Shown: positions 47,054-56,932 of the stretch, piece after piece | How the letters are laid out: every line of letters begins with the position of its first letter | Numbering within the stretch: position 1 is the first letter of the stretch | Assembly (NCBI GenBank): GCA_017427405.1 | Contig: JAFRSV010000002.1 | Location: 62,001-126,000 of the forward strand | DNA: 64,000 nt | Source of the DNA: Alphaproteobacteria bacterium | Lineage (GTDB): Bacteria > Pseudomonadota > Alphaproteobacteria > Rs-D84 | Direction: 5' to 3' | Program-made: the position numbers and the translations under genes | The notes under the pieces: model-generated | What the model saw: only the letters and a program-made list of their open reading frames with translations | What the model was told of the DNA's origin: nothing | The model's database searches: none

Positions 47054-47729
47054 AAATTCAATTCTTGATTCCCTGTATGCGGCGGCGGATGCCGTATACA
47101 GGGATTTTAGTTTAAAAATTATTCCAACGGTAAATGTAAAAAAAATCATTGGTGTGCGGACACCGGTATTGCGTGCAATGGCGCGCAATATGGCTAAATC
47201 CGGCGTATACAAAGATTTTATTCATAAATTTCCACATAAATATTTCGAAGAAAACCAATTGCATGCGTTTATGATTTCGGGGTTTCGCGATTTTGATTCT
47301 GCGGTGCGTGCGGTGGACGAATTCTTGGTATGCGTTGATAACTGGGCAACTTGTGACCAAATGTCGCCAAAGGTTTTTGCAAAAAATGCTGATAAACTTT
47401 TGCCGTATATCAAAAAATGGTTGCGGGCAAAACACGTCTATACGGTGCGTTTCGCGGTGCTTTGCCTGATGCGTTATTATATGGATGCGAATTTTGATAC
47501 AAAGTATGCCGATATGGTTTTGGGTATAAAATCAGATGAATACTATGTAAATATGATGCGGGCATGGTATTTCGCAACCGCCGCCGCAAAGCACTTTGAT
47601 TTGGTTTATCCATATTTTGAACGACTTGATTCCTGGACGCGGGCGCGCGCAATTCAAAAGGCCATAGAATCCTATCGTGTTTTGCCGGAACATAAGGTAA
47701 AATTACGGGCGTTAAGAGGGAAATTATGA
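47043..47729 (+). CDS. AlkD-like DNA alkylation repair protein
   Basis: 228 residues. HEAT-like helical repeats; GVRTPVLRAMARNMAKSG, FEENQLHAFMISGFRDFDSA, VDNWATCDQMSPKVF and YTVRFAVLCLMRYYMDANF follow the AlkC/AlkD layout, in which W and D residues (WATCD) line the DNA-binding groove. Excises alkylated bases by a glycosylase that avoids base flipping. Starts within the flavodoxin gene; overlaps the nitroreductase by 4. Confidence 0.85.
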   Translation: MQSKNSILDSLYAAADAVYRDFSLKIIPTVNVKKIIGVRTPVLRAMARNMAKSGVYKDFIHKFPHKYFEENQLHAFMISGFRDFDSAVRAVDEFLVCVDNWATCDQMSPKVFAKNADKLLPYIKKWLRAKHVYTVRFAVLCLMRYYMDANFDTKYADMVLGIKSDEYYVNMMRAWYFATAAAKHFDLVYPYFERLDSWTRARAIQKAIESYRVLPEHKVKLRALRGKL

Positions 47730-48313
47730 TGGATTTTATAAGTATGCTTAAAAATCGCCGGTCGGTTTATTCATTGGATAAAACTTTGCCGGTTGCGGAA
47801 AACGCGGTTGCCGACCTGGTGCGCGCCGCGGTACAGTATGTGCCGGACGCATTCAATATGAAGAGTCAGCGTGTCGTTCTTGTTATGGGAGAAAAGCACG
47901 ACAAATTTTGGAATGCGGTTTATGATGAAATGGTGAAATTTACCGGCGGGCGGTTTTCGCGCGATAAAATCGATTCGTTTGCGGCGGCGTATGGAACGGT
48001 TCTTTATTTCTATGATACGGCGGCGGTCGAAGAAACCCGGCGGGCGTATCCGGGATATGCTGAAAATTTTCATGATTGGGTTATGCAGTCGAATGCGATG
48101 CTGCAATTTGCGATTTGGGTCGGGTTTGCTGATATGAATATCGGTGCGAATTTGCAACACTATAACCCAGTTATCGATAATATGGTGCGGGAAATGTTTG
48201 GTTTGCCGGACGGGTGGACATTGGTCGCCCAGATGCCGTTTGGTGGAATTGCCGGCGCACCGAGGCCGAGGTCAAATACGGATATGGCCGGGCGGGTTAG
48301 GGTGGTGGGGTAA
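47726..48313 (+). CDS. Nitroreductase-family protein
   Basis: 195 residues. ISMLKNRRSVYSLDKTLPVA is the FMN-binding N-terminal RRSxR-like motif and FNMKSQRVVLVMGEKHDKFW and QMPFGGIAGAPRPRSNTDMA match nitroreductase ends (P-G-P). Reduces nitro groups or quinones with NAD(P)H. It overlaps AlkD gene stop, so one operon from the flavodoxin. Confidence 0.9.
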   Translation: MMDFISMLKNRRSVYSLDKTLPVAENAVADLVRAAVQYVPDAFNMKSQRVVLVMGEKHDKFWNAVYDEMVKFTGGRFSRDKIDSFAAAYGTVLYFYDTAAVEETRRAYPGYAENFHDWVMQSNAMLQFAIWVGFADMNIGANLQHYNPVIDNMVREMFGLPDGWTLVAQMPFGGIAGAPRPRSNTDMAGRVRVVG

Positions 48314-48427
48314 AAAAAGACCACTACCCCACCGCGTTCCGCGGTCCCCCCTTCGCCAGCGAAGGGGAACGTTTTTCCTTGATTTTTTTGTGGGCGGCCG
48401 TATAATCAACGAGTGTTTTTGCGAATT
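48314..48427. repeat. Intergenic GC-rich repeat
   Basis: AAAAAGACCACTACCCCACCGCG-like block ending GAAGGGGAACG. A related block (AAAAAGACCACCCC...GAGGGGAAC) follows aspS at 51046-51090. Confidence 0.6.
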
Positions 48428-48501
48428 GCCCTAATAGTCTAGTGGTAAAACACGTCCTTGGTAAGGACGAGTCGCAAGTCCGATTCTTGCTTAGGGCACC
48501 A
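48428..48501 (+). tRNA. tRNA-Thr (GGU)
   Basis: 74-base gene with encoded CCA. Acceptor GCCCTAA/TTAGGGC, anticodon stem CGTCC/GGACG, loop TTGGTAA gives anticodon GGU. Confidence 0.93.
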
Positions 48502-48603
48502 TCCGTCTGCGCTTGCGCTGCGCCGAGACAAGCAAAAGCGTCATCTATTTTGCGTTTGTTCGTTTTTGTGATATAATATCGCTGTTGTAATGAGGAGTTT
48601 GCC

Positions 48604-49050
48604 ATGGAAAAATCTAAGGAGTTTTATCCTATATCTGACAGAGTTTGGAATATAATAAAATCTATGCCACGTTTAAAGCGCGACCCAAAAAGAGATTCTC
48701 TTGCGAGTATTCAGAATCCACTTTCACCAGATGGATATCCGCCAGTAAAGGCTTTGGTTGGGGTGTTTACATGGACACATAATAGAATTTTTGCTAAAGA
48801 AATTTTAGAGTTGTTAAATACCGAAGAGGAACGTGCGGGTCTTTTGTCCGAAGCGGTTAGGTATTACAAGTTGCATCATGGTGATGAAGATGCATCTTTT
48901 TTCAACGAATGGATATGGCGTGATTTATTGGCGCTTGTAGATGGTGGTACAATATCTTTGGAGACGGCTTCTAAATTAAAAGACCAAGCTAATAGGGCTG
49001 ATTCAAATGTACCGGTTTTTGTTATGTCAGGGCAATCAAGGCAAATGTAA
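48604..49050 (+). CDS. Hypothetical protein
   Basis: 148 residues, AGGAG site. FYPISDRVWNIIKSMPRLKR at the N-terminus, then a helical middle (LELLNTEEERAGLLSEAVRY) and a C-terminal helix. No family recognised. Monocistronic before the T-box leader. Confidence 0.65.
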   Translation: MEKSKEFYPISDRVWNIIKSMPRLKRDPKRDSLASIQNPLSPDGYPPVKALVGVFTWTHNRIFAKEILELLNTEEERAGLLSEAVRYYKLHHGDEDASFFNEWIWRDLLALVDGGTISLETASKLKDQANRADSNVPVFVMSGQSRQM

Positions 49051-49074
49051 CAAAAATCGTTGCAAACTGTAAAA

Positions 49075-49250
49075 TTTGTTTATAAAATACGAAAGACTTT
49101 TGAACCTTAGACAATGATGTGACCAACAACCACGGAGTCGGATTCAAAAACAAAAAAGTGATAAATTCGGGTGGCACCGCGCATAGCCAAATATGCGCCC
49201 CGAAAAAAATTGTTTAACCAATGGGTGCCAAAATTCAGTTTGTTTTTTGT
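49075..49250 (+). promoter_or_regulatory. T-box riboswitch leader of aspS
   Basis: Antiterminator: TTCGGG (49166-49171), T-box bulge TGGCACC (49172-49178), GCGCAT (49179-49184), loop, then ATGCGC and CCCGAA (49193-49204), giving 6+6 perfect pairs with the 7-base bulge on the 5' side. The bulge reads UGGC, so it pairs with GCCA of uncharged tRNA; tRNA-Asp has G73. A competing stem pairs TGGCACC with GGTGCCA (49224-49230) and is followed by a T-rich run (49240-49249). A short upstream stem (GACTT/GAGTC region 49092-49140) may be a reduced stem I. Identity as T-box is well supported; the specifier codon is not firmly located. Confidence 0.88.
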
Positions 49251-49276
49251 CGCCCCACAAAGTAAAAGGCAAAAAA

Positions 49277-51046
49277 ATGTTATCACTTCAATCAAAATAT
49301 AGAACGCATACTTGCGGGGAATTGTCCGCAAAAAACGTTGGTGAAACCGTGACGCTTTCGGGCTGGGTTCATCGGAAACGCGACCATGGGTCGTTGCTGT
49401 TTATTGACCTGCGCGATAATTATGGAATTACACAGATTGTCATTGACGGCGGAAATGACGAATTGGAACGCGTGCGGCCGGAATCTGTATTACAGGTGAC
49501 CGGCAAAGTTGTTGCGCGTGACGCGTCCCAGGTGAATGAAAAAATTCCAACCGGCGCAATTGAAATAAGTGTTGAATCTTGGAAAGTTTTGACGAACGCG
49601 GAAACTTTACCCTTCCAGGTGTTTGGTGATGATGAAACAAGTGAAGAATTGCGGTATAAATATCGATTTTTGGATTTGCGGCGCGAACGGTTGCACTATA
49701 ACATTTTGATGCGTAATAAAATGATGAAGTGGTTACGTGATAAAATGTGGGATTTGGGTTTTTCGGAATTTCAAACGCCATTGCTAACCGCAGATTCGCC
49801 CGAAGGTGCGCGCAGTTTCCTTGTCCCGTCGCGTTTGCATCATGGTAAATTCTATGCGTTGCCCCAGGCACCACAAATGTTCAAACAATTATTACAAGTT
49901 GCGGGCTTTGACCGGTATTTTCAAATTGCACCGTGTTTCCGCGATGAAGATTTGCGCGCCGACAGGCTGTTGGAATTTTATCAATTAGATTTGGAAATGT
50001 CGTTTGTTGATTTGCCAGATATTCAGGCGGTTGGCGAAGCGGTTTTGCCGGAAATGGTTAAAACCTTTGCGCCGGATGCAAATGTGTATCCGGAAATTCC
50101 GCATATTTCGTTCGATGATGCGATGTTAAAGTATGGGTCGGATAAGCCCGATTTGCGTAATCCGATTCTTATTTCAGATGTGACGGAAATTTTCCGCGGG
50201 TCGGATTTTGGAATCTTTGCGAACGCGATTGAAAATGGCGCGGTGGTGCGTGCGATTCCGGCACCAAACAGTGCGGACAAACCGCGGTCTTGGTTTGATA
50301 AACTTGGCGAATACGCGGTCAAGGAACTTGGACTTGGGGGACTTGGGTATATTGTTTTTGCGGACGAAGCCAAAGGGCCAGTTGCAAAAAAATTGGATGC
50401 GGACCGTATTGCAAAGTTGCATGAAATCGCCGGTGATAATTCGTCGCTGTTCTTTGTGTGCGATATGGTGGATACGGCGGCCAAAGCGGCGGGCAAATTG
50501 CGTAATAAACTTGGCGAAGATTTGGGATTGGTTAAACCGCGTGATTTTGCATTTTGTTGGGTTGATAATTTTCCGTTCTTTGAACCGGATGAAAACAGGG
50601 GCGGTGCGCCGATGTTCACACACAACCCGTTTTCATATCCACTTGCAACACTGGAAGAATTGTCCACGCGTGACCCGTTCACGATTAAGGCGGCGCAATT
50701 TGATATGGTGTTAAATGGAATTGAAATTTGCAGTGGTGGATTGCGAAACTATAACCCAGATGTTATGAAAAAATGTTTTGAAATCGCCGGATATCCGATA
50801 GAGGCGGTTGAAAAGAACTTTTCGGGGTTATATACCGCGTTCCAATATGGTGCGCCACCACATGGTGGATGTGCGTTTGGTATTGAACGCGTTGTGTCGG
50901 AAATTTTGGGCAACGGCGACAGTTTGCGCGAAATCGTTGCGTTCCCGGCGAATCAACGCGGGCAAGATTTGCTGATGGGGTCGCCAAACGAAGTGACCGA
51001 ACAGCAGTTGCGTGATGTTCATATTCAGGTTAGAAAGAAGAATTAA
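49277..51046 (+). CDS. aspS: Aspartyl-tRNA synthetase
   Basis: 589 residues from MLSLQSKYRTHTCGELS; upstream in-frame starts are part of the leader. N-terminal OB fold (VTLSGWVHRKRDHGSLLFID), motif 2 region PQAPQMFKQLLQVAGFDRYF then FRDEDLRADR, insertion domain in the middle, and motif 3 GCAFGIERV. Charges tRNA-Asp (perhaps also Asn). Length is normal for the bacterial type. Controlled by the T-box just upstream. Confidence 0.96.
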   Translation: MLSLQSKYRTHTCGELSAKNVGETVTLSGWVHRKRDHGSLLFIDLRDNYGITQIVIDGGNDELERVRPESVLQVTGKVVARDASQVNEKIPTGAIEISVESWKVLTNAETLPFQVFGDDETSEELRYKYRFLDLRRERLHYNILMRNKMMKWLRDKMWDLGFSEFQTPLLTADSPEGARSFLVPSRLHHGKFYALPQAPQMFKQLLQVAGFDRYFQIAPCFRDEDLRADRLLEFYQLDLEMSFVDLPDIQAVGEAVLPEMVKTFAPDANVYPEIPHISFDDAMLKYGSDKPDLRNPILISDVTEIFRGSDFGIFANAIENGAVVRAIPAPNSADKPRSWFDKLGEYAVKELGLGGLGYIVFADEAKGPVAKKLDADRIAKLHEIAGDNSSLFFVCDMVDTAAKAAGKLRNKLGEDLGLVKPRDFAFCWVDNFPFFEPDENRGGAPMFTHNPFSYPLATLEELSTRDPFTIKAAQFDMVLNGIEICSGGLRNYNPDVMKKCFEIAGYPIEAVEKNFSGLYTAFQYGAPPHGGCAFGIERVVSEILGNGDSLREIVAFPANQRGQDLLMGSPNEVTEQQLRDVHIQVRKKN

Positions 51047-51093
51047 AAAGACCACCCCGGCCTTCGGCCACCCCTCCACAGGAGGGGAACTTG

Positions 51094-51120
51094 TCGCCCG
51101 CGGTTGCGGGCGATTTTTTT
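51094..51120 (+). terminator. Terminator after aspS
   Basis: TCGCCCGC/GCGGGCGA stem with GTT loop, then seven T. Confidence 0.88.
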
Positions 51121-51196
51121 ATTGACGTTTGGGATTTTTGTGGTAATTGTGTAGAAACATAAGTATTAATTTAACCAAGAACAAAGGTGTGTGTTT

Positions 51197-52006
51197 ATGT
51201 CTGACAATCAGCAGTTATTGTGTGGTGATACAGGTATTCATATGGTCTATAATCGAATCGGTGTATGTGGGGATTTTGGCCCGAATAAAAAAAATTATGA
51301 TTTGGGGGTGACACAGCCGATTGGTTCGAAGATTTGGAAGCTGAAGGGTGACTTGGACAGAGATGGTTTTAAAAAATTACCCGTAGCCAAGGCGCAACAA
51401 ATTATGCTGATAACGTTATTTCAAATATTGGTTAATTTGAATGAGCGCGCGAAACAGGATGCACTTTTTGAATCCGTGGTAGGAAGTAAAGAGTATCGTG
51501 ACGCTGTTCAGGCATTACGGGGTGAGGTCGATTTTATGCAAGAACGCATCGCTGAAATATTACCAAAGTTTGATTCAGATGATTTGGATACTGTTTTTGC
51601 ACAGTATAAAGGGTTGAGACACAGATATGCTTATTATATTTCGGGAGATAGACCGTGGGATAGTAAGCGTGAATATGAAATCAGGGCTGTAAACCGTTAT
51701 TGTGGGAACAGAGTTCAATATGATGGGTCTTTTATGTATAATTATGCGAAAATGGTATATAGACATACCGAATTCGGAAATTATAAACTGTTGCGTAAAA
51801 ATGAAATTAGGTATGGATTGGGCTGCGATGCGCGCCGAAGCATTTATGATACACGAAGTGGGCGGTGCACAATTGAAATGTGTAAACTTATAGAAGCCGT
51901 AAAAATGCCTGGATATGGGGCGGATTTATATGCAAATGCACTTTTGCATGCTATTCGTGAAAGACAACAATCGTATTCCAAACTAGTGAATAGTGTGTCG
52001 CATTAA
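51197..52006 (+). CDS. Hypothetical protein
   Basis: 269 residues from MSDNQQLLCG (AAAGGTG upstream; the GTG two codons earlier is less likely). Soluble, helical regions in the centre (AQALRGEVDFMQERIAEIL type), tyrosine-rich later part (YIRHRYAYYISGD-like). No family recognised. Convergent with the AsmA-like gene, overlapping it by four bases. Confidence 0.65.
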   Translation: MSDNQQLLCGDTGIHMVYNRIGVCGDFGPNKKNYDLGVTQPIGSKIWKLKGDLDRDGFKKLPVAKAQQIMLITLFQILVNLNERAKQDALFESVVGSKEYRDAVQALRGEVDFMQERIAEILPKFDSDDLDTVFAQYKGLRHRYAYYISGDRPWDSKREYEIRAVNRYCGNRVQYDGSFMYNYAKMVYRHTEFGNYKLLRKNEIRYGLGCDARRSIYDTRSGRCTIEMCKLIEAVKMPGYGADLYANALLHAIRERQQSYSKLVNSVSH

Positions 52007-54477
52007 AATTTTTCATGCGTTTTTATAAATTCGCGCATGTATGCCGGGTCAAAGTATCGAATCATTTCGCCCATTGAATAACCACGCCGGCCGTTTGGTG
52101 CGATGCCGACGGATACCGTCACTGGGTCGGGGGCGGTGCCGCGCATTGTGATATTTAATTCGGTTGTCATTGCGCCGTTTGTGATATTCATTTTTCCAAC
52201 CGCGTCCGCATGGCGCATTGATATTTCCATTGGATTGGTCGTTTCAAATGTTCCGTGGTCATATTTACCAATTATGCGTATACTTTTAATTTTTGTGACA
52301 CCGGATTCAAGTGCCGTCATAAGGCGGTCTTCGATATTCAATCGGGTTAAATCATCGTATGCGATATAAAATGCGTCAAGACCAATGCCGTCAATATATC
52401 CGCCATCAAATGTTAAATCAATATCGCCCGTCATGTTATACCAAATGTCATGTGCAATGTGGCCGGATGTGTTTAGTGAAAGTTCCGCAGTTATGGCTGT
52501 GTTCATTATGTTTAATGGAAAGTTTTTGGTCAGCAACGCGCCGTTTATCACGAAATTATTTAACTGAATAAATATGTCATAATTCGAACGTTCTTTGATA
52601 ATTGTCGCAAGCAGGTTTCCGCGTGCGCGGTCGGTGATTGAAAATGTTTGCGTGCCGGACTTTAACGAATACACAAAATTTTTGTATGCGTTGTCGTCAT
52701 AAACAAGTGTGTTCGCCGAAAGATATAAATTTTTTCCAATGTCGAAAAGTGATACGATTGGGGCGTTTGTTAAAAATTCCATTTCTGCGTAATTGTCAAA
52801 GAATTTGTGATTTAGAAAATCGTCAATGCGAAGTGTGTCGGTCTTTAATGTTATGCCGTTTGCATCAACCGCGCCGGTAAATACATGTCCGGCGATTTTT
52901 AGGGTCAGGTTTGATATGTCGCCGCGTTCGTTGTATGAACCAGATGCGATGTATTCAAGACCGCGCAGGAATTGTAAATCGAACTTTGGAACCCAATCTT
53001 TGATATTTGTTCCGGTCAGGTAGAAAGAATTACCCTGGACAACCAATGACCATGCGTCCGTGTTTGGTATAAATGTTATTGCGTCGCCGTTCCAAACGAT
53101 GTTGCCGGGTTCGTTTAGCATTGTTTCCGGCAATATATGCAAGTTTGGATTTAATGATGAAAGGGTTTGGTTATATATGTATTCGTATTCCGTATTTGAT
53201 TCGTGGCCGTTTGATGTATATGTGCCACCGACATTTGCAAATGTGAATTTTATGTTTGCCGGTCGGCCATCAAGTTTTGCAATGTATGATGAAAGCCCGC
53301 GCGAATCGATTGTGTCGTTTGATTTTATTTCGGCGGTTATGCGATTATTGTTATTCTTTATGAATCCATAAATGTTGCCGTATTTAAAATTTTTACATTC
53401 CCATTTTTCGGGTGTTCCGGAAAACATACATTCGATATCTGTGCCGTCAATGTTTGTGTTTATCATTATGTCGTGTGCGCCGCCGGCATCAATCATACCG
53501 CCGGTAAATGTTGTGTTGTCTGCGATAATTTTATCAATTTGGATGTAATCTTCGGTGCCGATGGCATTTATTTTAAGATGCTCAAATTTTTGGTTTTCAA
53601 ATGTTAAATCTCCATAGAAATCAATGTTTAATCGTGTGTCGCGCAACAGTTTTGTAGAGCGCGCAAGGAAAGAAAAATCAAAAGTGACATTGTTTGATGT
53701 TAAATCAATTGTGCGCCATCCGTTTGGGCCAAGTTCTATGTTTCCGTGGACATTATTTGCAACAATATCGTTAAATTTGAATCCATATCCACCGTCCCAT
53801 ATAAAGTCCGTTGATAGTTTTACACGCTTGGTTATTTTTGGTTCGGAAAATTCAAACCAATTGTTTATTTTATCTGTATTAATCGTAAGTGTTCCAAATG
53901 CGCCACCCGATGGGTAAAGTTCACCAGTAACATTTAAATCAATATTTTTGTTTGTGATTGTGAATTTTTCATCATGAAATTCGATGTTATATTTATGTTG
54001 GCCGGTTCGAACAAGTCCGTTAAATGTTCCGTCATGAAAAACACCTTCGATAATTTGATAATTTTTGCCCATAAATTTTATTACGGAATCTTTGACGGCG
54101 ATATTGTAATTCCGCATAAACGGTGCAAGTGAATCTATTTTTATTTCGGCGCCGGATATTAACATTGTTCCGGTAAGTGTCGCGTTTTGAATGTCAAATA
54201 AATCACGAAACGGGATTTGAACGGAAATTTTGCTGATGTTGCCAAAGGGCGTATAAACATCGTTTGCAAGTATTGTTGTTTTTCCAACAATGCCAAATGT
54301 TATGTCGCCTTTGATTTCAACATCCATACCCGTCTGTGTTGCGATTGCCGTTTCAAGACGACCACGAACATTATTCAAATTCATAAACGCGGGCGCAACC
54401 AATAACCCCGCCATAATAATCGCGACAATGGTTAAAAATATCCATAAAAATATATGTTTGCTTGGGTTGAATGACAT
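52003..54477 (-). CDS. AsmA-family protein
   Basis: 824 residues with an N-terminal membrane helix (~10-32) then LNNVRGRLETAIATQTGMDV, the AsmA N-terminal pattern (IQN-TG--V). Long repeated beta-strand segments (bridge-like) follow, ending with DIDLTFDGGYIDGIGLDAFY and TELNITMRGTAPDPVTVSVG, which match the AsmA C-terminal domain. AsmA-like proteins are proposed to move lipids between the inner and outer membranes. Length suits the larger members. Confidence 0.85.
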   Translation of the reverse strand: MSFNPSKHIFLWIFLTIVAIIMAGLLVAPAFMNLNNVRGRLETAIATQTGMDVEIKGDITFGIVGKTTILANDVYTPFGNISKISVQIPFRDLFDIQNATLTGTMLISGAEIKIDSLAPFMRNYNIAVKDSVIKFMGKNYQIIEGVFHDGTFNGLVRTGQHKYNIEFHDEKFTITNKNIDLNVTGELYPSGGAFGTLTINTDKINNWFEFSEPKITKRVKLSTDFIWDGGYGFKFNDIVANNVHGNIELGPNGWRTIDLTSNNVTFDFSFLARSTKLLRDTRLNIDFYGDLTFENQKFEHLKINAIGTEDYIQIDKIIADNTTFTGGMIDAGGAHDIMINTNIDGTDIECMFSGTPEKWECKNFKYGNIYGFIKNNNNRITAEIKSNDTIDSRGLSSYIAKLDGRPANIKFTFANVGGTYTSNGHESNTEYEYIYNQTLSSLNPNLHILPETMLNEPGNIVWNGDAITFIPNTDAWSLVVQGNSFYLTGTNIKDWVPKFDLQFLRGLEYIASGSYNERGDISNLTLKIAGHVFTGAVDANGITLKTDTLRIDDFLNHKFFDNYAEMEFLTNAPIVSLFDIGKNLYLSANTLVYDDNAYKNFVYSLKSGTQTFSITDRARGNLLATIIKERSNYDIFIQLNNFVINGALLTKNFPLNIMNTAITAELSLNTSGHIAHDIWYNMTGDIDLTFDGGYIDGIGLDAFYIAYDDLTRLNIEDRLMTALESGVTKIKSIRIIGKYDHGTFETTNPMEISMRHADAVGKMNITNGAMTTELNITMRGTAPDPVTVSVGIAPNGRRGYSMGEMIRYFDPAYMREFIKTHEKF

Positions 54478-54520
54478 TCTCTCTGGGCCTCTTGTTTTTT
54501 CATTATAATTTATTATACTT

Positions 54521-56515
54521 ATGCTTGTGAATAAAAAAATTTTTAATCTTGAAAGCGATTACAAACCGATGGGTGACCAACCATCGGCAATTTCTGATTT
54601 GGTGAACGGAATCAATGATGGTCGCCGGTCCCAGGTTTTACTTGGCGTGACGGGTTCGGGAAAAACATTTACAATGGCAAATGTTATTGCGGAATTGGGG
54701 CGGCCGGCGTTGCTTATGGCGCCGAATAAAATCTTGGCGGCGCAATTGTTCACGGAAATGAAATCTTTTTTTCCGCATAATCATGTGGAATATTTTGTTT
54801 CGTATTATGATTATTATCAACCCGAAGCGTACTTGCCAACGACCGATACATACATTGATAAAGATGCGTCGATAAATGACCAATTGGACCGTATGCGGCA
54901 CAGTGCGACGCGTGCAATGTTAGAAGAACGCGATGTTATTGTTGTGTCTTCGGTGTCGTCGATATATGGACTTGGGACGCCGGAACAGTATTCAAGTATG
55001 AAGGTTGTGTTGCATGTTAGTGATGTTATGGGAATTGCCGATGTGATGCGCGAATTGGTGGATATACAATATAAGCGAAACGATGTTGCGTTTGAACGCG
55101 GAAATTTTCGTGTGCGTGGTGACACATTGGATATATTTCCATCACACAGTCAAGATATCGGTTGGAAAATTTCTTTTTGGGGTGATGAAATCGAAGAAAT
55201 TTGGGAATTTGATGCACTGACCGGGGCAAAGTTGCGAAAAATCGATAGAATCGCGGTTTATCCGAATACTCACTATGCGACCCCTATGCCGTCGGTATTA
55301 CAGGCCATTGGCAACATTCGCGCGGATTTGGACGAACGGTTAAAATACTTTCATGATAATATGAAATATATCGAAGAACAACGTTTGCGCGAACGCGTGA
55401 ATATGGATATTGAAATGATGGAATCGACCGGAACATGTCGCGGAATTGAAAACTATTCGCGATATTTATCCGGGCGTATGCCGGGGCAACCGCCACCGAC
55501 ACTGTTTGAATATCTGCCGCGTGATGCAATTTTGTTTATTGATGAAAGTCATGTGACCGTACCGCAAATTGCCGCGATGTCGCGTGGGGATAGGGCGCGC
55601 AAAGAAACACTTGCACAATATGGTTTTCGGTTGCCGTCGTGTATCGATAACCGGCCGTTGACCTTTGATGAATGGGATGCGATGCGGCCACAAACGATTT
55701 TTGTTTCCGCAACGCCCGCCGAATGGGAAATGAAACAATCAAACGGAATAGTGGCAGAGCAGGTGATACGGCCGACGGGGCTGCTGGACCCGGAATGTAT
55801 TGTGCGACCGATAAAAAATCAAGTTGATGATTTGCTTGGTGAAGTGAAATCAATTAAGGGTCGCGTGTTGGTGACGACACTTACCAAAAAAATGGCGGAA
55901 CAATTGACGGACTATTTCGTGGAAAACGGTGTTCGGGCGCGATATTTGCACAGTGATATCGAAACATTGGAACGTATTGAATTGTTACGCGATTTGCGAA
56001 TCGGAAAATTTGATGTGCTGGTTGGAATAAATTTGCTGCGTGAAGGTTTGGATGTTCCCGAATGTGAATTGGTTGCAATTATGGATGCTGATAAAGAAGG
56101 GTTCTTGCGGTCGACGCGGTCACTGATTCAAACGATTGGGCGGGCGGCACGAAATGCAAATGGGCGTGTGATACTTTATGCCGATGTTATAACAGAATCT
56201 ATGCGGGCGGCACTGGATGAAACAAATCGTCGCCGTCAAAAACAAATGGCGTATAATGCCGAACATGGAATCGTGCCGAAAACCGTGACCAAGGCGGTGT
56301 TTGATAATGTTGCCGATACAAATGAAAAGACCGATAAAAAACGCCGGTTTGTTTATACCAAAGATGGTGTGTGGGACGCGGAAAGTTTGCAACGTGAAAT
56401 AAAGAAGTTAAATAAAAAAATGCGCGATGCGGCGGAAAATTTGGACTTTGAAACCGCGGCGGAAATTCGTGACGCAATTCGAAAAATGGAAGATGATTTA
56501 TTGTTATTGGAGTAA
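54521..56515 (+). CDS. uvrB: Excinuclease ABC subunit B
   Basis: 664 residues. Motif I GVTGSGKTFTMAN, YYQPEAYLPTTDTYIDKD beta-hairpin region, motif II FIDESHVTVPQI, helicase motifs VSATPAEWE and LREGLDVPECELVAIMDADK, IQTIGRAARNANG, and a C-terminal UVR motif LDFETAAEIRDAIRKME. Nucleotide excision repair damage verification with UvrA and UvrC. Length normal. Confidence 0.97.
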   Translation: MLVNKKIFNLESDYKPMGDQPSAISDLVNGINDGRRSQVLLGVTGSGKTFTMANVIAELGRPALLMAPNKILAAQLFTEMKSFFPHNHVEYFVSYYDYYQPEAYLPTTDTYIDKDASINDQLDRMRHSATRAMLEERDVIVVSSVSSIYGLGTPEQYSSMKVVLHVSDVMGIADVMRELVDIQYKRNDVAFERGNFRVRGDTLDIFPSHSQDIGWKISFWGDEIEEIWEFDALTGAKLRKIDRIAVYPNTHYATPMPSVLQAIGNIRADLDERLKYFHDNMKYIEEQRLRERVNMDIEMMESTGTCRGIENYSRYLSGRMPGQPPPTLFEYLPRDAILFIDESHVTVPQIAAMSRGDRARKETLAQYGFRLPSCIDNRPLTFDEWDAMRPQTIFVSATPAEWEMKQSNGIVAEQVIRPTGLLDPECIVRPIKNQVDDLLGEVKSIKGRVLVTTLTKKMAEQLTDYFVENGVRARYLHSDIETLERIELLRDLRIGKFDVLVGINLLREGLDVPECELVAIMDADKEGFLRSTRSLIQTIGRAARNANGRVILYADVITESMRAALDETNRRRQKQMAYNAEHGIVPKTVTKAVFDNVADTNEKTDKKRRFVYTKDGVWDAESLQREIKKLNKKMRDAAENLDFETAAEIRDAIRKMEDDLLLLE

Positions 56516-56518
56516 TAA

Positions 56519-56932
56519 ATGAAAATATATATAACAAAAGATATAAATGAAACACGCCGGTGGGCGGCGGATTTTGCGAAAATTCTGCGTGCGCCGGTGA
56601 CGGTTGCGTTGCATGGTGATTTGGGTGTTGGAAAATCGGAAATTGCACGAACAATTATTCAAACACTTTGTGGGGCGGATACGGTTGTCCCAAGTCCGAC
56701 ATTTACAATCGTGCAATCGTACGAAAATGAAAAGGGGCGAATATCACATTTTGATTTGTATCGTGTGTCGGACGCGTTCGAATTGGTTGAAATTGGTTTG
56801 CCGTATGCGGTGCAAAATGATATCACACTAATTGAATGGCCGGATATTGCGAAAAATTTCTTGCCGAAAGATACGATTCATTTATATATAACCGAATTTG
56901 AAAACGGTCGAAAAATAGAAGTTGCTGATTAA
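56519..56932 (+). CDS. tsaE: tRNA threonylcarbamoyladenosine biosynthesis ATPase TsaE
   Basis: 137 residues. VALHGDLGVGKSEIARTIIQ is Walker A; PSPTFTIVQSYE and HFDLYRVSDAFELVEIGLPY, then ITLIEWPDIAKNFLP complete the TsaE signature. Required for t6A37 of tRNA. Ends four bases into the convergent ftsA-rpe gene. Starts 3 bases after the uvrB stop. Confidence 0.95.
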   Translation: MKIYITKDINETRRWAADFAKILRAPVTVALHGDLGVGKSEIARTIIQTLCGADTVVPSPTFTIVQSYENEKGRISHFDLYRVSDAFELVEIGLPYAVQNDITLIEWPDIAKNFLPKDTIHLYITEFENGRKIEVAD

